64,000 nt of DNA from Roseiarcus sp963709185 (GTDB taxonomy: Bacteria; Pseudomonadota; Alphaproteobacteria; Rhizobiales; Beijerinckiaceae). The DNA lies in NCBI GenBank assembly GCA_963709185.1, contig CAVPVQ010000026.1:138010-202009 (forward strand), written 5' to 3'. A model generated the notes under the pieces. The model made no database searches, was not told the origin of the DNA, and saw only the letters and a list, made by a program, of their open reading frames with translations. The position numbers and the translations under genes were made by a program. This document shows, one piece after another, positions 9,018 through 17,790 of the stretch (its first letter is position 1; each line of letters begins with the position of its first letter).

Positions 9018-9782
9018 GTGAAAGGGCTGGGCCCCCTGATTGGCGTTCTCGGGGGGATGGGGCCGCTCGCGACCGCCGATTTCATGAAACAGCTGGCGCG
9101 GTTGACTCTCGCTTCGTGCGATCAAGATCATTTTCGAAGCCTGGTCGTTTCGAATCCGCGATTGCCCGATCGATCGCAGGCGATTCTCGGGCATGGGCCC
9201 TCTCCGCTGCCCGGGTTGCTTGAAGGCGTCGCGCTGCTCGAGCGAAACGGCGTGGATGTCATTGTCATTCCGTGCAACAGCGCTCACTATTGGCTGGGCG
9301 AGCTTGAGGCGGCGACCCGTGTTCCCATCCTCAGCATTTTCGAGGCGGTTCGCCTCGATCTTGCGCGCCTTCAAATGAGTTCCGGCGCGGTCGGCGTTTT
9401 GGGAACGCCCGGCACGATCAAGTCCGGCATCTACCAGCGTCATCTGGCGGCCGCCGGCTTCGCTACGGTCGAACCCGACGATGAGACGCTGGCGACCTAT
9501 GTCGAGCCGGCGATTCGAGCCGTCAAGTCCGGCAAGGTCGAGGCGGCGACCCGGCTCGCCTATCGCGCCATCGAGCAGTTGGAAAGTCAGGGCGCGGCGG
9601 CGATCGTGCTCGGTTGCACGGAACTGCCGATTGCGGTGAACCGGGCGAGCACCGAGACAGGTGCGCCAGTCATCGACTCGACGACCTCTCTGGCCGGGGC
9701 GTGCATCGACTGGGCCTCGACCCGCGCCGCGTCCCATTTCATGCCGCAGACCGCAGGCGCCGCAGCGCTCGCAATGGAATAG
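9018..9782 (+). CDS. Aspartate/glutamate racemase family protein
   Basis: 254 residues of the PLP-independent Asp/Glu/hydantoin racemase superfamily, which uses two cysteines as acid and base. Both are present: PCNSAH (Cys86) and GCTELP (Cys200), with the N-terminal GVLGGMGPLAT loop. Expected reaction is L/D interconversion of aspartate or glutamate in the cytoplasm. GTG 9018 is chosen because GGAGAG lies six bases upstream. It is followed after 28 bases by an exported amino-acid-binding protein and lies divergent to the SLC1-like gene, so it belongs to an acidic-amino-acid theme. Cell-wall MurI is a related but distinct branch; this copy looks like the YgeA/RacX type. Confidence 0.88.
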   Translation: MKGLGPLIGVLGGMGPLATADFMKQLARLTLASCDQDHFRSLVVSNPRLPDRSQAILGHGPSPLPGLLEGVALLERNGVDVIVIPCNSAHYWLGELEAATRVPILSIFEAVRLDLARLQMSSGAVGVLGTPGTIKSGIYQRHLAAAGFATVEPDDETLATYVEPAIRAVKSGKVEAATRLAYRAIEQLESQGAAAIVLGCTELPIAVNRASTETGAPVIDSTTSLAGACIDWASTRAASHFMPQTAGAAALAME

Positions 9783-9810
9783 CTCCAGGGTTTTCATGAT
9801 GGAGGTTTCA

Positions 9811-10743
9811 ATGGCGTTATCGTTCGCCGGGGCGCCGACCCCCGCAATTCCGACTGATCTGTCCGGCCCCAGCCGTCGCGGCGCATGCCTTTCCCTGGGC
9901 GCGGCTTTGCTTGGCGTTTCCATGCCCGGCGTCGTCTTGGCGCCCGCTGCGCGGGCAGCGGACACTTCTCCGCTGGCGCCGGACATCAAGAAAATAAAGG
10001 ATCGCGGACAGCTGATCGTCGCTTTGACGAGTTTCGACTCGCCGCCGTTCTATTATGCGCGAAAGAAAAACCCGGCCGACGCTGGTCCGTCGGTCATCGA
10101 CGGATCCGACGTTCAGCTCGCCAAGGAGATCGCTCGCGGTCTCGAGGTCGAGCTTGTGCTGAACCGTCAGGCCGGCGATTTCAATAGGGTCGTGGAGTTG
10201 GTGATGACCAACGACGTGGATCTGGCGATCTCCAAGTTGAGCTTGACCGTGAAGCGCGCGGTCGGCGTGCTCTTTTCGCGCCCGACCATCGAGTTGCGCC
10301 ACGCTCTGCTCGCCAATCGCGTCTCGATCGCGAAAATCGCGAATGGCAAGGAGGTGCAGGAGGTCATCAACCGACACTTCGCGGGAACGATCGGCGTGAT
10401 CGCCGATTCGTCCTTTGTCGACATCGCGCGCCAATTGTTTCCGGCCGCGACGCTGCAGGAACTGAAGACCTGGGACAACGTCGTCGAAGCGGTGAATACC
10501 GGAACTGTCGATATCGCCTATCGGGACGAATTGGAAATCAAGCGCATCATGCGCCTGCGGCCCGAGCTGCATCTGAACGTGCGATCGGTTCTGATCAGCG
10601 ACAAGAAGGATTTCATCGCCATCGCCATGCCCTATCAGAGCGGTCAGCTCGCCAGTCTGGTCAATGTCATTCTTCAAAAGGAGCGAAGGCTGGACGCCAA
10701 TCAGTTGCTCGACGAATATGCCGATATATTCGCCGCGGCCTGA
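9811..10743 (+). CDS. Exported amino-acid-binding protein (SBP_bac_3 type)
   Basis: 310 residues with a long signal sequence: a polar start, SRRGACLSLGAALLG, a hydrophobic stretch, and a likely cut after PAARA near residue 50. The twin arginine makes Tat export possible but not certain. The mature part follows the family-3 solute-binding fold (QLIVALTSFDSPPFYY; DGSDVQLAKEIARGL; DVDLAISKLSLTVKRAVGVLFS). ATG 9811 has GGAGG five bases upstream. No ABC permease or ATPase gene is adjacent, so this is an orphan binding protein. Such orphans can deliver ligands to sensors, and the dCACHE phosphatase nearby is an attractive recipient. It ends 40 bases from the convergent TssM stop. Confidence 0.87.
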   Translation: MALSFAGAPTPAIPTDLSGPSRRGACLSLGAALLGVSMPGVVLAPAARAADTSPLAPDIKKIKDRGQLIVALTSFDSPPFYYARKKNPADAGPSVIDGSDVQLAKEIARGLEVELVLNRQAGDFNRVVELVMTNDVDLAISKLSLTVKRAVGVLFSRPTIELRHALLANRVSIAKIANGKEVQEVINRHFAGTIGVIADSSFVDIARQLFPAATLQELKTWDNVVEAVNTGTVDIAYRDELEIKRIMRLRPELHLNVRSVLISDKKDFIAIAMPYQSGQLASLVNVILQKERRLDANQLLDEYADIFAAA

Positions 10744-10783
10744 TGGCGATTTGTGCGGCAGGCGGGCAGCCTCCGCGTCTTGT

Positions 10784-12491
10784 TTACGGCGAAGCCGGCG
10801 TCGCGATCCTCGCCTTGGCGTCTTCGGACGCCGCCTCGTCGAGCGTGAGGCGCGCCAACGGCCTGTCCAGCAGCGCGGCGGCGTCATCGCTCAACGCTTG
10901 ACGCAACGCCTTGCGGTCGCCGCCGGGGGCGAGCCGATCGAACAATGACGCCAGCGCCGCGCGCGCAGAGTTCTGGTCCATCGGCGACTGTCCACCCAGC
11001 ATGAGATACGCTTTGGCGTCGCTATCCAGCTCCTTCGCGGCGCCCTGCGAAGATTCGATTGCCGTCTGAAGGCCGACAAGGATGCGTGGCAGCAGAATCA
11101 GATCAAGCGCGCGGCCATAGAGATCGCTTTGCGCGGAAACGAGCTTTGCGGATTGATCGAACGCCAGCGGTCCGGCCCAGCGATAGGTCGAAGCGACCCG
11201 CGGCGGATCGCGCACCTGATCGAGCGCGCGCGCCGCGCGCGCAAGATCAGCGTCGGCGACATCGCGGGTCGGAATATTCCGCGCCGCGTCTTCGTAGGCG
11301 TCAAGGCGCGCCTGCGCGTCCGCAAGCACGCGTTGCTGATCGGAACAGGCGACCCACCAGAAGAGCGCGAGGGCGACTGCGATTGTGGCGGCGCTCGCCC
11401 CGATAATCCGCCGCAGGCGCCGCCGCTCGGGCCTGTCTTGCGGACCGACGGAGACCAGGTTTTGCTCGCGAAACACGACGTCGCTGAACAGGCTGGTAAG
11501 GAAAAAACTTGCGACGCCGCTGCTGCCGGAATCGAGAGGTGGCAGGTCGAGTCCAAACCGCTTTGAAACGACCTCCGCGAGGGGATCAATCGTCACGCCG
11601 ACTTGCCGCGCAGAGGTGAGGTAAAACCCGCGCAGCCGCGGCGGCCGATCGGCGCGCGACGATCCGACGATCTCGCCTAACAGCTCCATCAGCAGTGGAC
11701 CGATCAAAGCGAATTCACGCGGAAAGGCAAACGCCTGATTGCGCCGCTCCGGGTCGGTTTCTTCCCGCAGGCGCGCCGGCAGCATGGCGTCAAGGCGCTC
11801 CGCCAGGCGATCGAAACCCGATGCGAAGCGGGCGCGAATATCGGCTTTTTCGCCGTCGCTTTCGGCCAGCGGCAGGGTGAAGCCCCAAACCTGACCGCGG
11901 GCCGACGGCGTCAGCGCGTCGAAAAACGCGGAGAAGCCGGCGAGACGGTCAATCTTCGTAATGACGACATAGACCGGGAGGCGCAGGCCCAGACCTTCAT
12001 CGAGATCGTGCAACCGTCCGCGAATAGCGCGCGCGACCTGGCGCCGTTCGTCGGACGTTGCATTCGCGACCGTATCGAGGTCGACCATCGCGACGACGCC
12101 ATTGAGCGGTCGCCGCGGCCGATACCGTCTCAGGAGCCGCAGGAAGCCACCCCAGGCGGCCTTGTCCGCCTCGCCGCCGCCCGACGGCAATATGCTGCGC
12201 CCGCTGCTGTCGACAAGCACGGCCTCGTCCGCGAGCCAGGTACTGGTAGCCAGCGGTCGCCGCGTCGGCAGGAGCCTGGTCAGAACCTTCGTCGGCCAAA
12301 TGGAATTGCAGGCCGGAATTCAGCAGGGCTGTCGTCTTCCCCGCTCCGGACGGCCCGATCAACAGATACCACGGCAGCCGGTCGAGCGAGCGCCCGCGCT
12401 GCGAATCGCGCATGCGTTTGAGCGCTTCGAGAAGGCGCGCCGCATCTTGCGCGCCCGCGCCGCCCGGAATGTCTGAAGGACCGCCGATCAT
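10784..12491 (-). CDS. tssM: Short TssM/IcmF-like T6SS membrane protein, +1 frameshift
   Basis: After removing one extra base near 12240-12260 the product is about 568 residues. It starts with the IcmF NTPase (PWYLLIGPSGAGKTTALLNSG), continues after the shift at WLADEAVLVDSSGR, with VVITKIDRLAGF further on, then one membrane segment (TIAVALALFWWVA). Usual TssM is about 1100-1200 residues with two N-terminal membrane helices and a large periplasmic IcmF C-terminal domain. Both ends are missing here: the first helices are absent and the protein stops where the convergent binding-protein gene ends. The start overlaps the tssL stop by ATGA, showing coupling. Whether it still anchors a T6SS complex is open. 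Confidence 0.85.
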
Positions 12492-13654
12492 TGTTTGGCG
12501 ACTCCATCGCGCCAGATCACCTGGATGTCGGTGCGCCGGTTTGCTTCCCTTCCCTTCTCGGTGTCATTGGTGTCGATCGGCTCGGCCGCGCCCCTGCCTT
12601 CGGCGTGTATCAGCGAGCGGTCGAGTCGCTGGCCGAGCGCGTCGGCCACGGCCTGGGCTCTTGCTTGCGACAATTCGATGTTGGATGGAAAGCGCGGCGT
12701 GCTGATCGCCTGATTGTCGGAATGGCCGATCACCTTGAGTTGCGCTTTCTCGCGGGCGGTCGCCAAACCGATCTTGTCGATGAGCGGCGCGAAACGAGGA
12801 TCGACTCCCGCGCTGCCGGAGGCGAACACCCCCTGATTTCGAATGCGCACGAGCGTGCCGACGTCGATATCGGAAACAGCGACCAGACCGGCTTTGATCT
12901 CCGGCGCCAGGAAGCGGGCGATTCGCTCCGTGACGGTCAGCTCTCTTGTCCGCAAAGACGCCGGCGGGTGCGGCGGCGCCGCGTCGAACGCTGCGACAAT
13001 CGCGTCGGCGCGGCGCTCGACTCCGGCATGCAGCCCAAAGAACAGTCCGATGAGCGCCAGCGCCGCGGCGCCTGCCAAAGCGCCTGCGGCCCATGCGGGC
13101 AGCGAGGCGCGGCGCGCGACGACCGCCGCGCCCCGCCATTCCGGCGAAAGTTCGGAGGGAGCGCCCCAGCGCAGCGCCTGGTAGAGTTCCTCGCGGACGC
13201 GGGCAAGTTCGGCTCGGCGCTGCGGATGGATGCGCAGGCGACCCACGAAGCCGACCGCGAGACAATAGTGCATCAGCAGAAGGAAGTCGCGGTTCGGCCC
13301 GGGATCGCCTTGCACCCGGGAGAGAATATCGAAAAAGCGATCGCCGCTGGTCGCGTCCTTGTGAAATGTCCACACCATGCCGTGGCGCGCCCAAACGCTA
13401 TAGGCGCCCCAAGCGGCGGCGAGGATGACGTCGTCGATTGTCGCACAGAGAATGTAGTGGGCGACGCGCGCGCGATCAGGCGACGCGCCGCTTTCCGTCG
13501 CCTGACGCTCGAAGCGTTGCATTTCGTCGACCGCCGTGGCGCGCAGCGCGTCAAGGTCAGGCGCGGTTGCGACACCGCTCAGGCGGCTGACCAGATCGAG
13601 GATCGGTAAGGCAGCGGACGCTAACGGCGAGCCGCCGGCTGGAGGCCCGTTCAC
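12488..13654 (-). CDS. tssL: TssL/DotU-IcmH family T6SS protein with C-terminal OmpA domain
   Basis: 388 residues. Residues 1-180 follow the DotU/TssL cytoplasmic fold (ARVAHYILCATIDDVILAAAWG; FHKDATSGDRFFDIL). A single membrane helix lies about 184-206. The C-terminal part from about 240 is an OmpA-like peptidoglycan-binding domain (VIGHSDNQAI; SQARAQAVADAL; NRRTDIQV). This is the specialised TssL type that anchors the T6SS membrane complex to the cell wall. The start is GTG 13654, with only a weak ribosome site. It is followed by the shortened tssM with a four-base overlap. The usual upstream neighbour tssK is not present within the window. Confidence 0.92.
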   Translation of the reverse strand: MNGPPAGGSPLASAALPILDLVSRLSGVATAPDLDALRATAVDEMQRFERQATESGASPDRARVAHYILCATIDDVILAAAWGAYSVWARHGMVWTFHKDATSGDRFFDILSRVQGDPGPNRDFLLLMHYCLAVGFVGRLRIHPQRRAELARVREELYQALRWGAPSELSPEWRGAAVVARRASLPAWAAGALAGAAALALIGLFFGLHAGVERRADAIVAAFDAAPPHPPASLRTRELTVTERIARFLAPEIKAGLVAVSDIDVGTLVRIRNQGVFASGSAGVDPRFAPLIDKIGLATAREKAQLKVIGHSDNQAISTPRFPSNIELSQARAQAVADALGQRLDRSLIHAEGRGAAEPIDTNDTEKGREANRRTDIQVIWRDGVAKQ

Positions 13655-13978
13655 CGGGCGACCATCGCGCGACCACTACGAGGCTCGAAGCAAGGGCCTC
13701 GCAGCCGGCGCCGCCTGCAGACCGCTGCCGCGCGCGCCGCTCCGCGTCTTGATAAGCCGAGGCCCCGCTCAAACACCGCTGCGTCCCGCCGCCGCCGAGC
13801 AGACAAATAAGACCAGCGACATAACGATCATATGACCGCCAAAGGCGATTTCGACGCCTGGCGAAACAGTCAGCGATCAGAGCGGCGGCGGCGAGCCTCC
13901 TCGCGCAGCCGGCGCGTGATTTCAGGAAAATCCCCCAGCGGCCCCGGCCCACGCGAACGCGGATCGAGCGGCGCTTCG
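13655..13978. other. Intergenic region upstream of tssL
   Basis: 324 bases without a supportable gene. It should hold the promoter of the tssL-tssM unit. A minus-strand frame of about 35 codons after the usg stop shows charged residues but has no start codon. I see no remnant of tssK. Confidence 0.55.
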
Positions 13979-14260
13979 TCAGTGCAGCAGCATCTCGGCG
14001 TCCAGGTTGCGGATTTCGGCGGGTTTGATGAGGCGGGTGTGGGCGACCCGCACGGAATGCAGCGGTCCTTCCAGCCTGTCGCGCCAAAAGGCGAGAAACT
14101 TCATCAGCGCCGGAAACTTCGGAGCCAGATCGTAGTCCTGCCAGACATAGGTTTGCAGCAGCGCCGGGTGATCGGGAAGGCGGTATAGAATCTCCGCCGT
14201 CGTAAGGCTGAACCCCTCGAGTTGACGCACGAAGTCAGGAGAAGCGACCGAACGAGCCAT
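13979..14260 (-). CDS. usg: Usg-family protein
   Basis: 93 residues, full length for the family. The conserved segments LTTAEILYRLPDHPALLQTYVWQ and KFPALMKFLAFW, then GPLHSVRVAH and LIKPAEIRNLDAE, match Usg proteins of Hyphomicrobiales closely. The molecular function is unknown; no catalytic motif, signal peptide or membrane segment is visible. ATG 14260 is firm because AAGGAGG lies eight bases upstream. It is a single-gene unit downstream of the opgC region, with a large inverted repeat 81 bases before its start. Confidence 0.93.
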   Translation of the reverse strand: MARSVASPDFVRQLEGFSLTTAEILYRLPDHPALLQTYVWQDYDLAPKFPALMKFLAFWRDRLEGPLHSVRVAHTRLIKPAEIRNLDAEMLLH

Positions 14261-14624
14261 GTTGCGAACCTCCTTCGTTGTCAGATCGGCGCCCTGTCGC
14301 GCCGGGCCTCGCAAGGCCTTGGACGCCGAACCATCCATTCCGCGCCGGAAAGGTTAATCCGACGTTAACCAGCGCCGGCGCGCTTCGAGCCAGGGCATGC
14401 AACTTGCGCGCCGCCAAGATTTGTTGGGCGGCGCCGATCGCGCTCCAATGACTTCTTTCAACGCGCGATCTGGTCGGAAGTTCGGGGATTTTCGCGATAG
14501 CGCTGTAGCGTGAAGCGGAGAGCCGGACGCGACCCGCCGCCGATATAGGCGCGGCGTGCGCGATCGTTCGCGCAGGGCGGCGTTCGGGCCTTGGGTGAAC
14601 GTTGAGCTTTCGGACTCCGGGCGG
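14261..14624. other. 364-base intergenic region between opgC and usg
   Basis: Non-coding as far as I can see. It contains the nested inverted repeat listed at 14341-14382 and must hold the usg promoter. No second repeat copy or RNA gene was recognised. Confidence 0.6.
14341..14382. repeat. Nested inverted repeat upstream of usg
   Basis: Outer arms CGCGCCGG (14341-14348) and CCGGCGCG (14375-14382) enclose inner arms GGTTAA (14352-14357) and TTAACC (14365-14370), all perfect. As RNA this would fold into a long two-part stem in the usg leader or upstream region. As DNA the GGTTAA/TTAACC pair resembles an operator for a dimeric regulator; TTAACC-type sites also resemble CtrA half sites (TTAA), but the spacing does not match the TTAA-N7-TTAA rule exactly. 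Confidence 0.55.
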
Positions 14625-15764
14625 TCAGAACCGCGACCCGGACGGCGCGGTCGCCATCCCTCCGACGCCAGCCGATGGCGATCCTCCGACGCCGTCCGCG
14701 TCGATGCGGCGGGTCGCCAGATAGATGATGGCGAGGCTGGCGCCGAGGAACGTCGCATCCAGCCATATCGTCGGGTTCACCGCCGCGACAAGAACCTGCC
14801 AGATCGCGCTGAACAGCGAGAGCAAAGCGAAGACCCACAGGCTATGACGGCCCAGCAACGCCGCCGGCCGATAAAGAGGCCAATTGCGCAGCCGATCCGT
14901 GAGCCGCAGGCCGTAAATCAGATAGGCGAGCGCGAGAAAATGAACCAGGCGGACGAGGCCGAGTTGCGCCTTGTCGAGATCGAGCGCGTCGCGCACGGAC
15001 TGCCACGCATCGGTCGAGGCGCCGAAGCCAAACCCACGCGTCACCACCACGCCGCTCGCGGCGACGATCAACGCGGCGGCGACCATCAGCAGCCGCGAGC
15101 GCGGCACAGCGGCGTTGTGAAGGTTGAGACCGACCGCGAGACCGATAGCGAAGAGCAATTGCCAGGCGAAAGGATCGAAGAACCACACGCCCGGCGCCGG
15201 CCAGCTCGGAATATTCCAGCCGGACAACCGAAACACCGCGTAGACCAGCGCCGAGGCGCAAAGCATCAACCGGCAATCGATCGCCGCGAGCCACAGCAAG
15301 ATCGGCACGAAAGCGATCAGGATGATGTAAAGAGGCAGGATATTGAAATACCCCAATTGATGCCCGAGCGACACAAGTCCCAACATTCCGAGACCGGGAT
15401 TGTCGACGAACAGGTCGCGTCCGTGAACTTCCAGCAGAGCAGGTTTTCCCATCCATGCCGCGCCAACGAAGAAAATTATCAGGCCGGCGAGCGATAGCCC
15501 GATATGCGTGCCGTAGAGCTTCAATTCTCGCTTCGCCAGCCCGCGAACTGTCTGCAGGCGCTGGCCAAGGAAAAAGCGCCTGCCGTAAGCCACCGCGAGC
15601 GATACGCCGGACAGGAACACGAAGGCCTCGGCGGCGTCGGAGAAGCCGAAATTGCGTGGAGTCAGGTTCTCAAAAGCGTTACCGGGCATATGATCGACGA
15701 AGATCATGCACAGCACGCATCCGCGCCAGAAATCGATCGCGTCAACACGGTTCTGCTGTTTCAT
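14625..15764 (-). CDS. opgC: OpgC-family membrane protein
   Basis: 379 residues with about ten predicted membrane helices. The start MKQQNRVDAIDFWRGCVLCMIFVDHMP is typical of OpgC and related acyltransferase-3-like proteins, as are NLTPRNFGFSDAAEAFVFLSG and the C-terminal helices. Family members add succinyl groups to osmoregulated periplasmic glucans in the inner membrane. ATG 15764 is chosen because family similarity begins there; the open frame extends upstream without similarity. No glucan synthase gene (opgGH or ndvB) is nearby, so the acceptor must be made elsewhere. Confidence 0.88.
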   Translation of the reverse strand: MKQQNRVDAIDFWRGCVLCMIFVDHMPGNAFENLTPRNFGFSDAAEAFVFLSGVSLAVAYGRRFFLGQRLQTVRGLAKRELKLYGTHIGLSLAGLIIFFVGAAWMGKPALLEVHGRDLFVDNPGLGMLGLVSLGHQLGYFNILPLYIILIAFVPILLWLAAIDCRLMLCASALVYAVFRLSGWNIPSWPAPGVWFFDPFAWQLLFAIGLAVGLNLHNAAVPRSRLLMVAAALIVAASGVVVTRGFGFGASTDAWQSVRDALDLDKAQLGLVRLVHFLALAYLIYGLRLTDRLRNWPLYRPAALLGRHSLWVFALLSLFSAIWQVLVAAVNPTIWLDATFLGASLAIIYLATRRIDADGVGGSPSAGVGGMATAPSGSRF

Positions 15765-15944
15765 ACGGCACCCGAGGGTCAAACAAGAGGCGCCCCGACC
15801 CGCGATAGCTCTGAACGCCCAACTCAACGGGACGTCTGCAATTGTTATTCCTGATAATAGGCGCGCCGCGACGCTGAGCCGCATCACATCCACGGCGCCG
15901 GGCGTCAACTTTTCGTCATTGCGCCCGCGCCGCGGGACGCTCCG

Positions 15945-17003
15945 CTATTTGGTCTCGGTCTCAGCGCCGGCGAACTTGGGCGCGGCGGGCCCGCTCGCGA
16001 TCTTGGCGGAGGATGACGCTTCGATGAATTTCGAATCGACGAAAACCAGCGCGTCCTCGATCGACCTGCGCCACAGCGACCAGGCGTGATCCCCGCCGGT
16101 GACTCGAAAATCCACGTTCACGCCGTCGGCCATCAGCGTCTCGTAAAGCGCGATCGATCCACGCCATAGATTGTGGCTGTCGTGATCGCCCACCGTCAGA
16201 TAGATCGCGGGAAGCGGAACGCCGGCGTGGAGTTGCTGGGCGAGCAGCGTGAAGACGTTCGCGGCGTTGAAGCGCTGCGCGTCGAATGGCTTGCCGAACA
16301 CGCCGCCAAAGTGGCCGGCGCCGGGGGGCCGATCGATGCCGCTCACGATCGTGGCCGGATCGACGCGCCGGAAGTAATCGCCCGCGACGGCGTGAATCGT
16401 GGCGTTGTCGGGGCTGTCCAGCGGCATGTTCTGCCAGATGGCTCCTGACAAACTCGCCACGGCGCAATAGCGGTCGGGCCGCTTGAACGCGAAGCGCAAG
16501 GCGCCGTAGCCGCCCATCGACAGACCGGCGATCGCCCGGCCTTCGCGCTGGCGGCGCACCGGCATCCCCTCTTCGATCGCCTGGGGAAGGTCGTCAAGGA
16601 TCGCGGTCTCGAAATCGCCAGGACCGCCCACCGCGGCGGAGTCGACATACCAGCTGTTGCCGGCGTCCGGCATCACCACGACCATCGGACGTATGCGGCG
16701 CGTTGCGATCAATTGGTCGAGCGTGCCTTGAACGCCGCCGAGCGCCGCCCAATCCCGATAGCCGCCATTGACCCCGTGCAGCAGATAGAGAACCGGCCAG
16801 CCCGACGGCGGCGGGGGGTCGTCGGGTCGATAGATCGCAACGGCGAGCGGGCGCCCGAGAGCGGCGCTTTGGATGGTCGTTTCCCGGATGCTGCTCGCCT
16901 GGGCCGTTTCAGCCGCGGCGAGAAGCCCGCCAAGAAAAATCGCGCAACCTGCAACGACGGCGCGAATCGACAAAAGCCGGGCAATATTGGATCTGCGAAA
17001 CAT
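15945..17003 (-). CDS. Secreted esterase, alpha/beta hydrolase (esterase D/antigen 85 type)
   Basis: About 352 residues with an N-terminal hydrophobic export signal (VVAGCAIFLGGLLAAAETAQA). The hydrolase fold shows PVLYLLHGVNGGYRDWA near the oxyanion region, the nucleophile elbow GLSMGG, the acid in GDHDSHN and the histidine in GGDHAW. Expected reaction is hydrolysis or transfer of acyl esters in the periplasm. ATG 17003 is chosen because it begins the signal peptide; ribosome site is weak. The neighbouring opgC on the same strand makes periplasmic glucan ester turnover a possible role, but this is only suggested by position. Confidence 0.87.
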   Translation of the reverse strand: MFRRSNIARLLSIRAVVAGCAIFLGGLLAAAETAQASSIRETTIQSAALGRPLAVAIYRPDDPPPPSGWPVLYLLHGVNGGYRDWAALGGVQGTLDQLIATRRIRPMVVVMPDAGNSWYVDSAAVGGPGDFETAILDDLPQAIEEGMPVRRQREGRAIAGLSMGGYGALRFAFKRPDRYCAVASLSGAIWQNMPLDSPDNATIHAVAGDYFRRVDPATIVSGIDRPPGAGHFGGVFGKPFDAQRFNAANVFTLLAQQLHAGVPLPAIYLTVGDHDSHNLWRGSIALYETLMADGVNVDFRVTGGDHAWSLWRRSIEDALVFVDSKFIEASSSAKIASGPAAPKFAGAETETK

Positions 17004-17267
17004 AGACGGCCCTGGAAGCGGCGAACTGCGCCTGCGATTCAAGCAAATAGCACGATTTTGGCGCCGGGTGCGAGTAGGGGCCGGCGCATCGATCTTACGG
17101 TCCAGACCGCCGACGCCCCTTCCGCCGGGCGCGCTCTCCGTGCTAGAGCGCCGCGATGCGCGCTGCGCGACGACGATTCAGTGCGACGATCTTGTGATGG
17201 GCGGCCGGGCCGGCGCGACCGCCGTCCCGCCAGCACCCCCGCCCTGAGCCCCGTCAATGATCCCGCC

Positions 17268-17768
17268 ATGCCCGACATTCCGCTGCTGATCGAGCCTGAA
17301 ACGCCCGCCGACGCCGAGGCGATCGAGCGACTGAACGAGCGCGTGTTCGGTCCCGGCCGCTTCGCCAGGACCGCCTATCGCCTGCGCGAAGAAGCGGCGG
17401 CGGACCCCGCTCTTTCCTTCGTTGCGAGAGTCGGCACGATGCTGGTCGGCGCCAATCGCATGACGCCGATCCTGATCGGCGACACGCCGGCGCTGCTGCT
17501 TGGGCCGCTGACCGTCGAGCCGGCGTTTCGCTCGCAAGGCATCGGGGAAAGGCTGGTGTCGCGCTCTCTCGACGCGGCCAGAAGCGCCGGAGCGACGATC
17601 GCGATCCTGGTGGGCGACGAACCGTATTACGCGCGCATGGGGTTCAGGCGCACGCCGCCGGGGCGCCTGCGCCTGCCGGGGCCGGTCGATCCGGCGCGCG
17701 TTCTTTATTGTGAGATCGAGCCCGGCGCCTTCGAGGGCGTCAGCGGCGTGGTGGTCGGCCGGAGGTGA
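17268..17768 (+). CDS. GNAT family N-acetyltransferase (YhbS-like)
   Basis: 166 residues. The GNAT acetyl-CoA loop reads VEPAFRSQGIGERLV, preceded by the LLGPLTV strand and followed by ILVGDEPYYARMGFRR, the typical YhbS signature. It transfers acetyl groups to an unknown amine. The start at ATG 17268 (MPDIPLLIEPETPADAEAI) agrees with family length; the frame is open much further upstream without similarity. It is a single gene converging with the CoA-transferase. Confidence 0.86.
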   Translation: MPDIPLLIEPETPADAEAIERLNERVFGPGRFARTAYRLREEAAADPALSFVARVGTMLVGANRMTPILIGDTPALLLGPLTVEPAFRSQGIGERLVSRSLDAARSAGATIAILVGDEPYYARMGFRRTPPGRLRLPGPVDPARVLYCEIEPGAFEGVSGVVVGRR

Positions 17769-17790
17769 CGGCGCCCGGCGCGCGCCCGTC

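Noticed and set aside
13830..13978. Short minus-strand frame after usg rich in Arg and Pro
   Set aside because: No start codon or ribosome site and no family resemblance, so not called as a gene.
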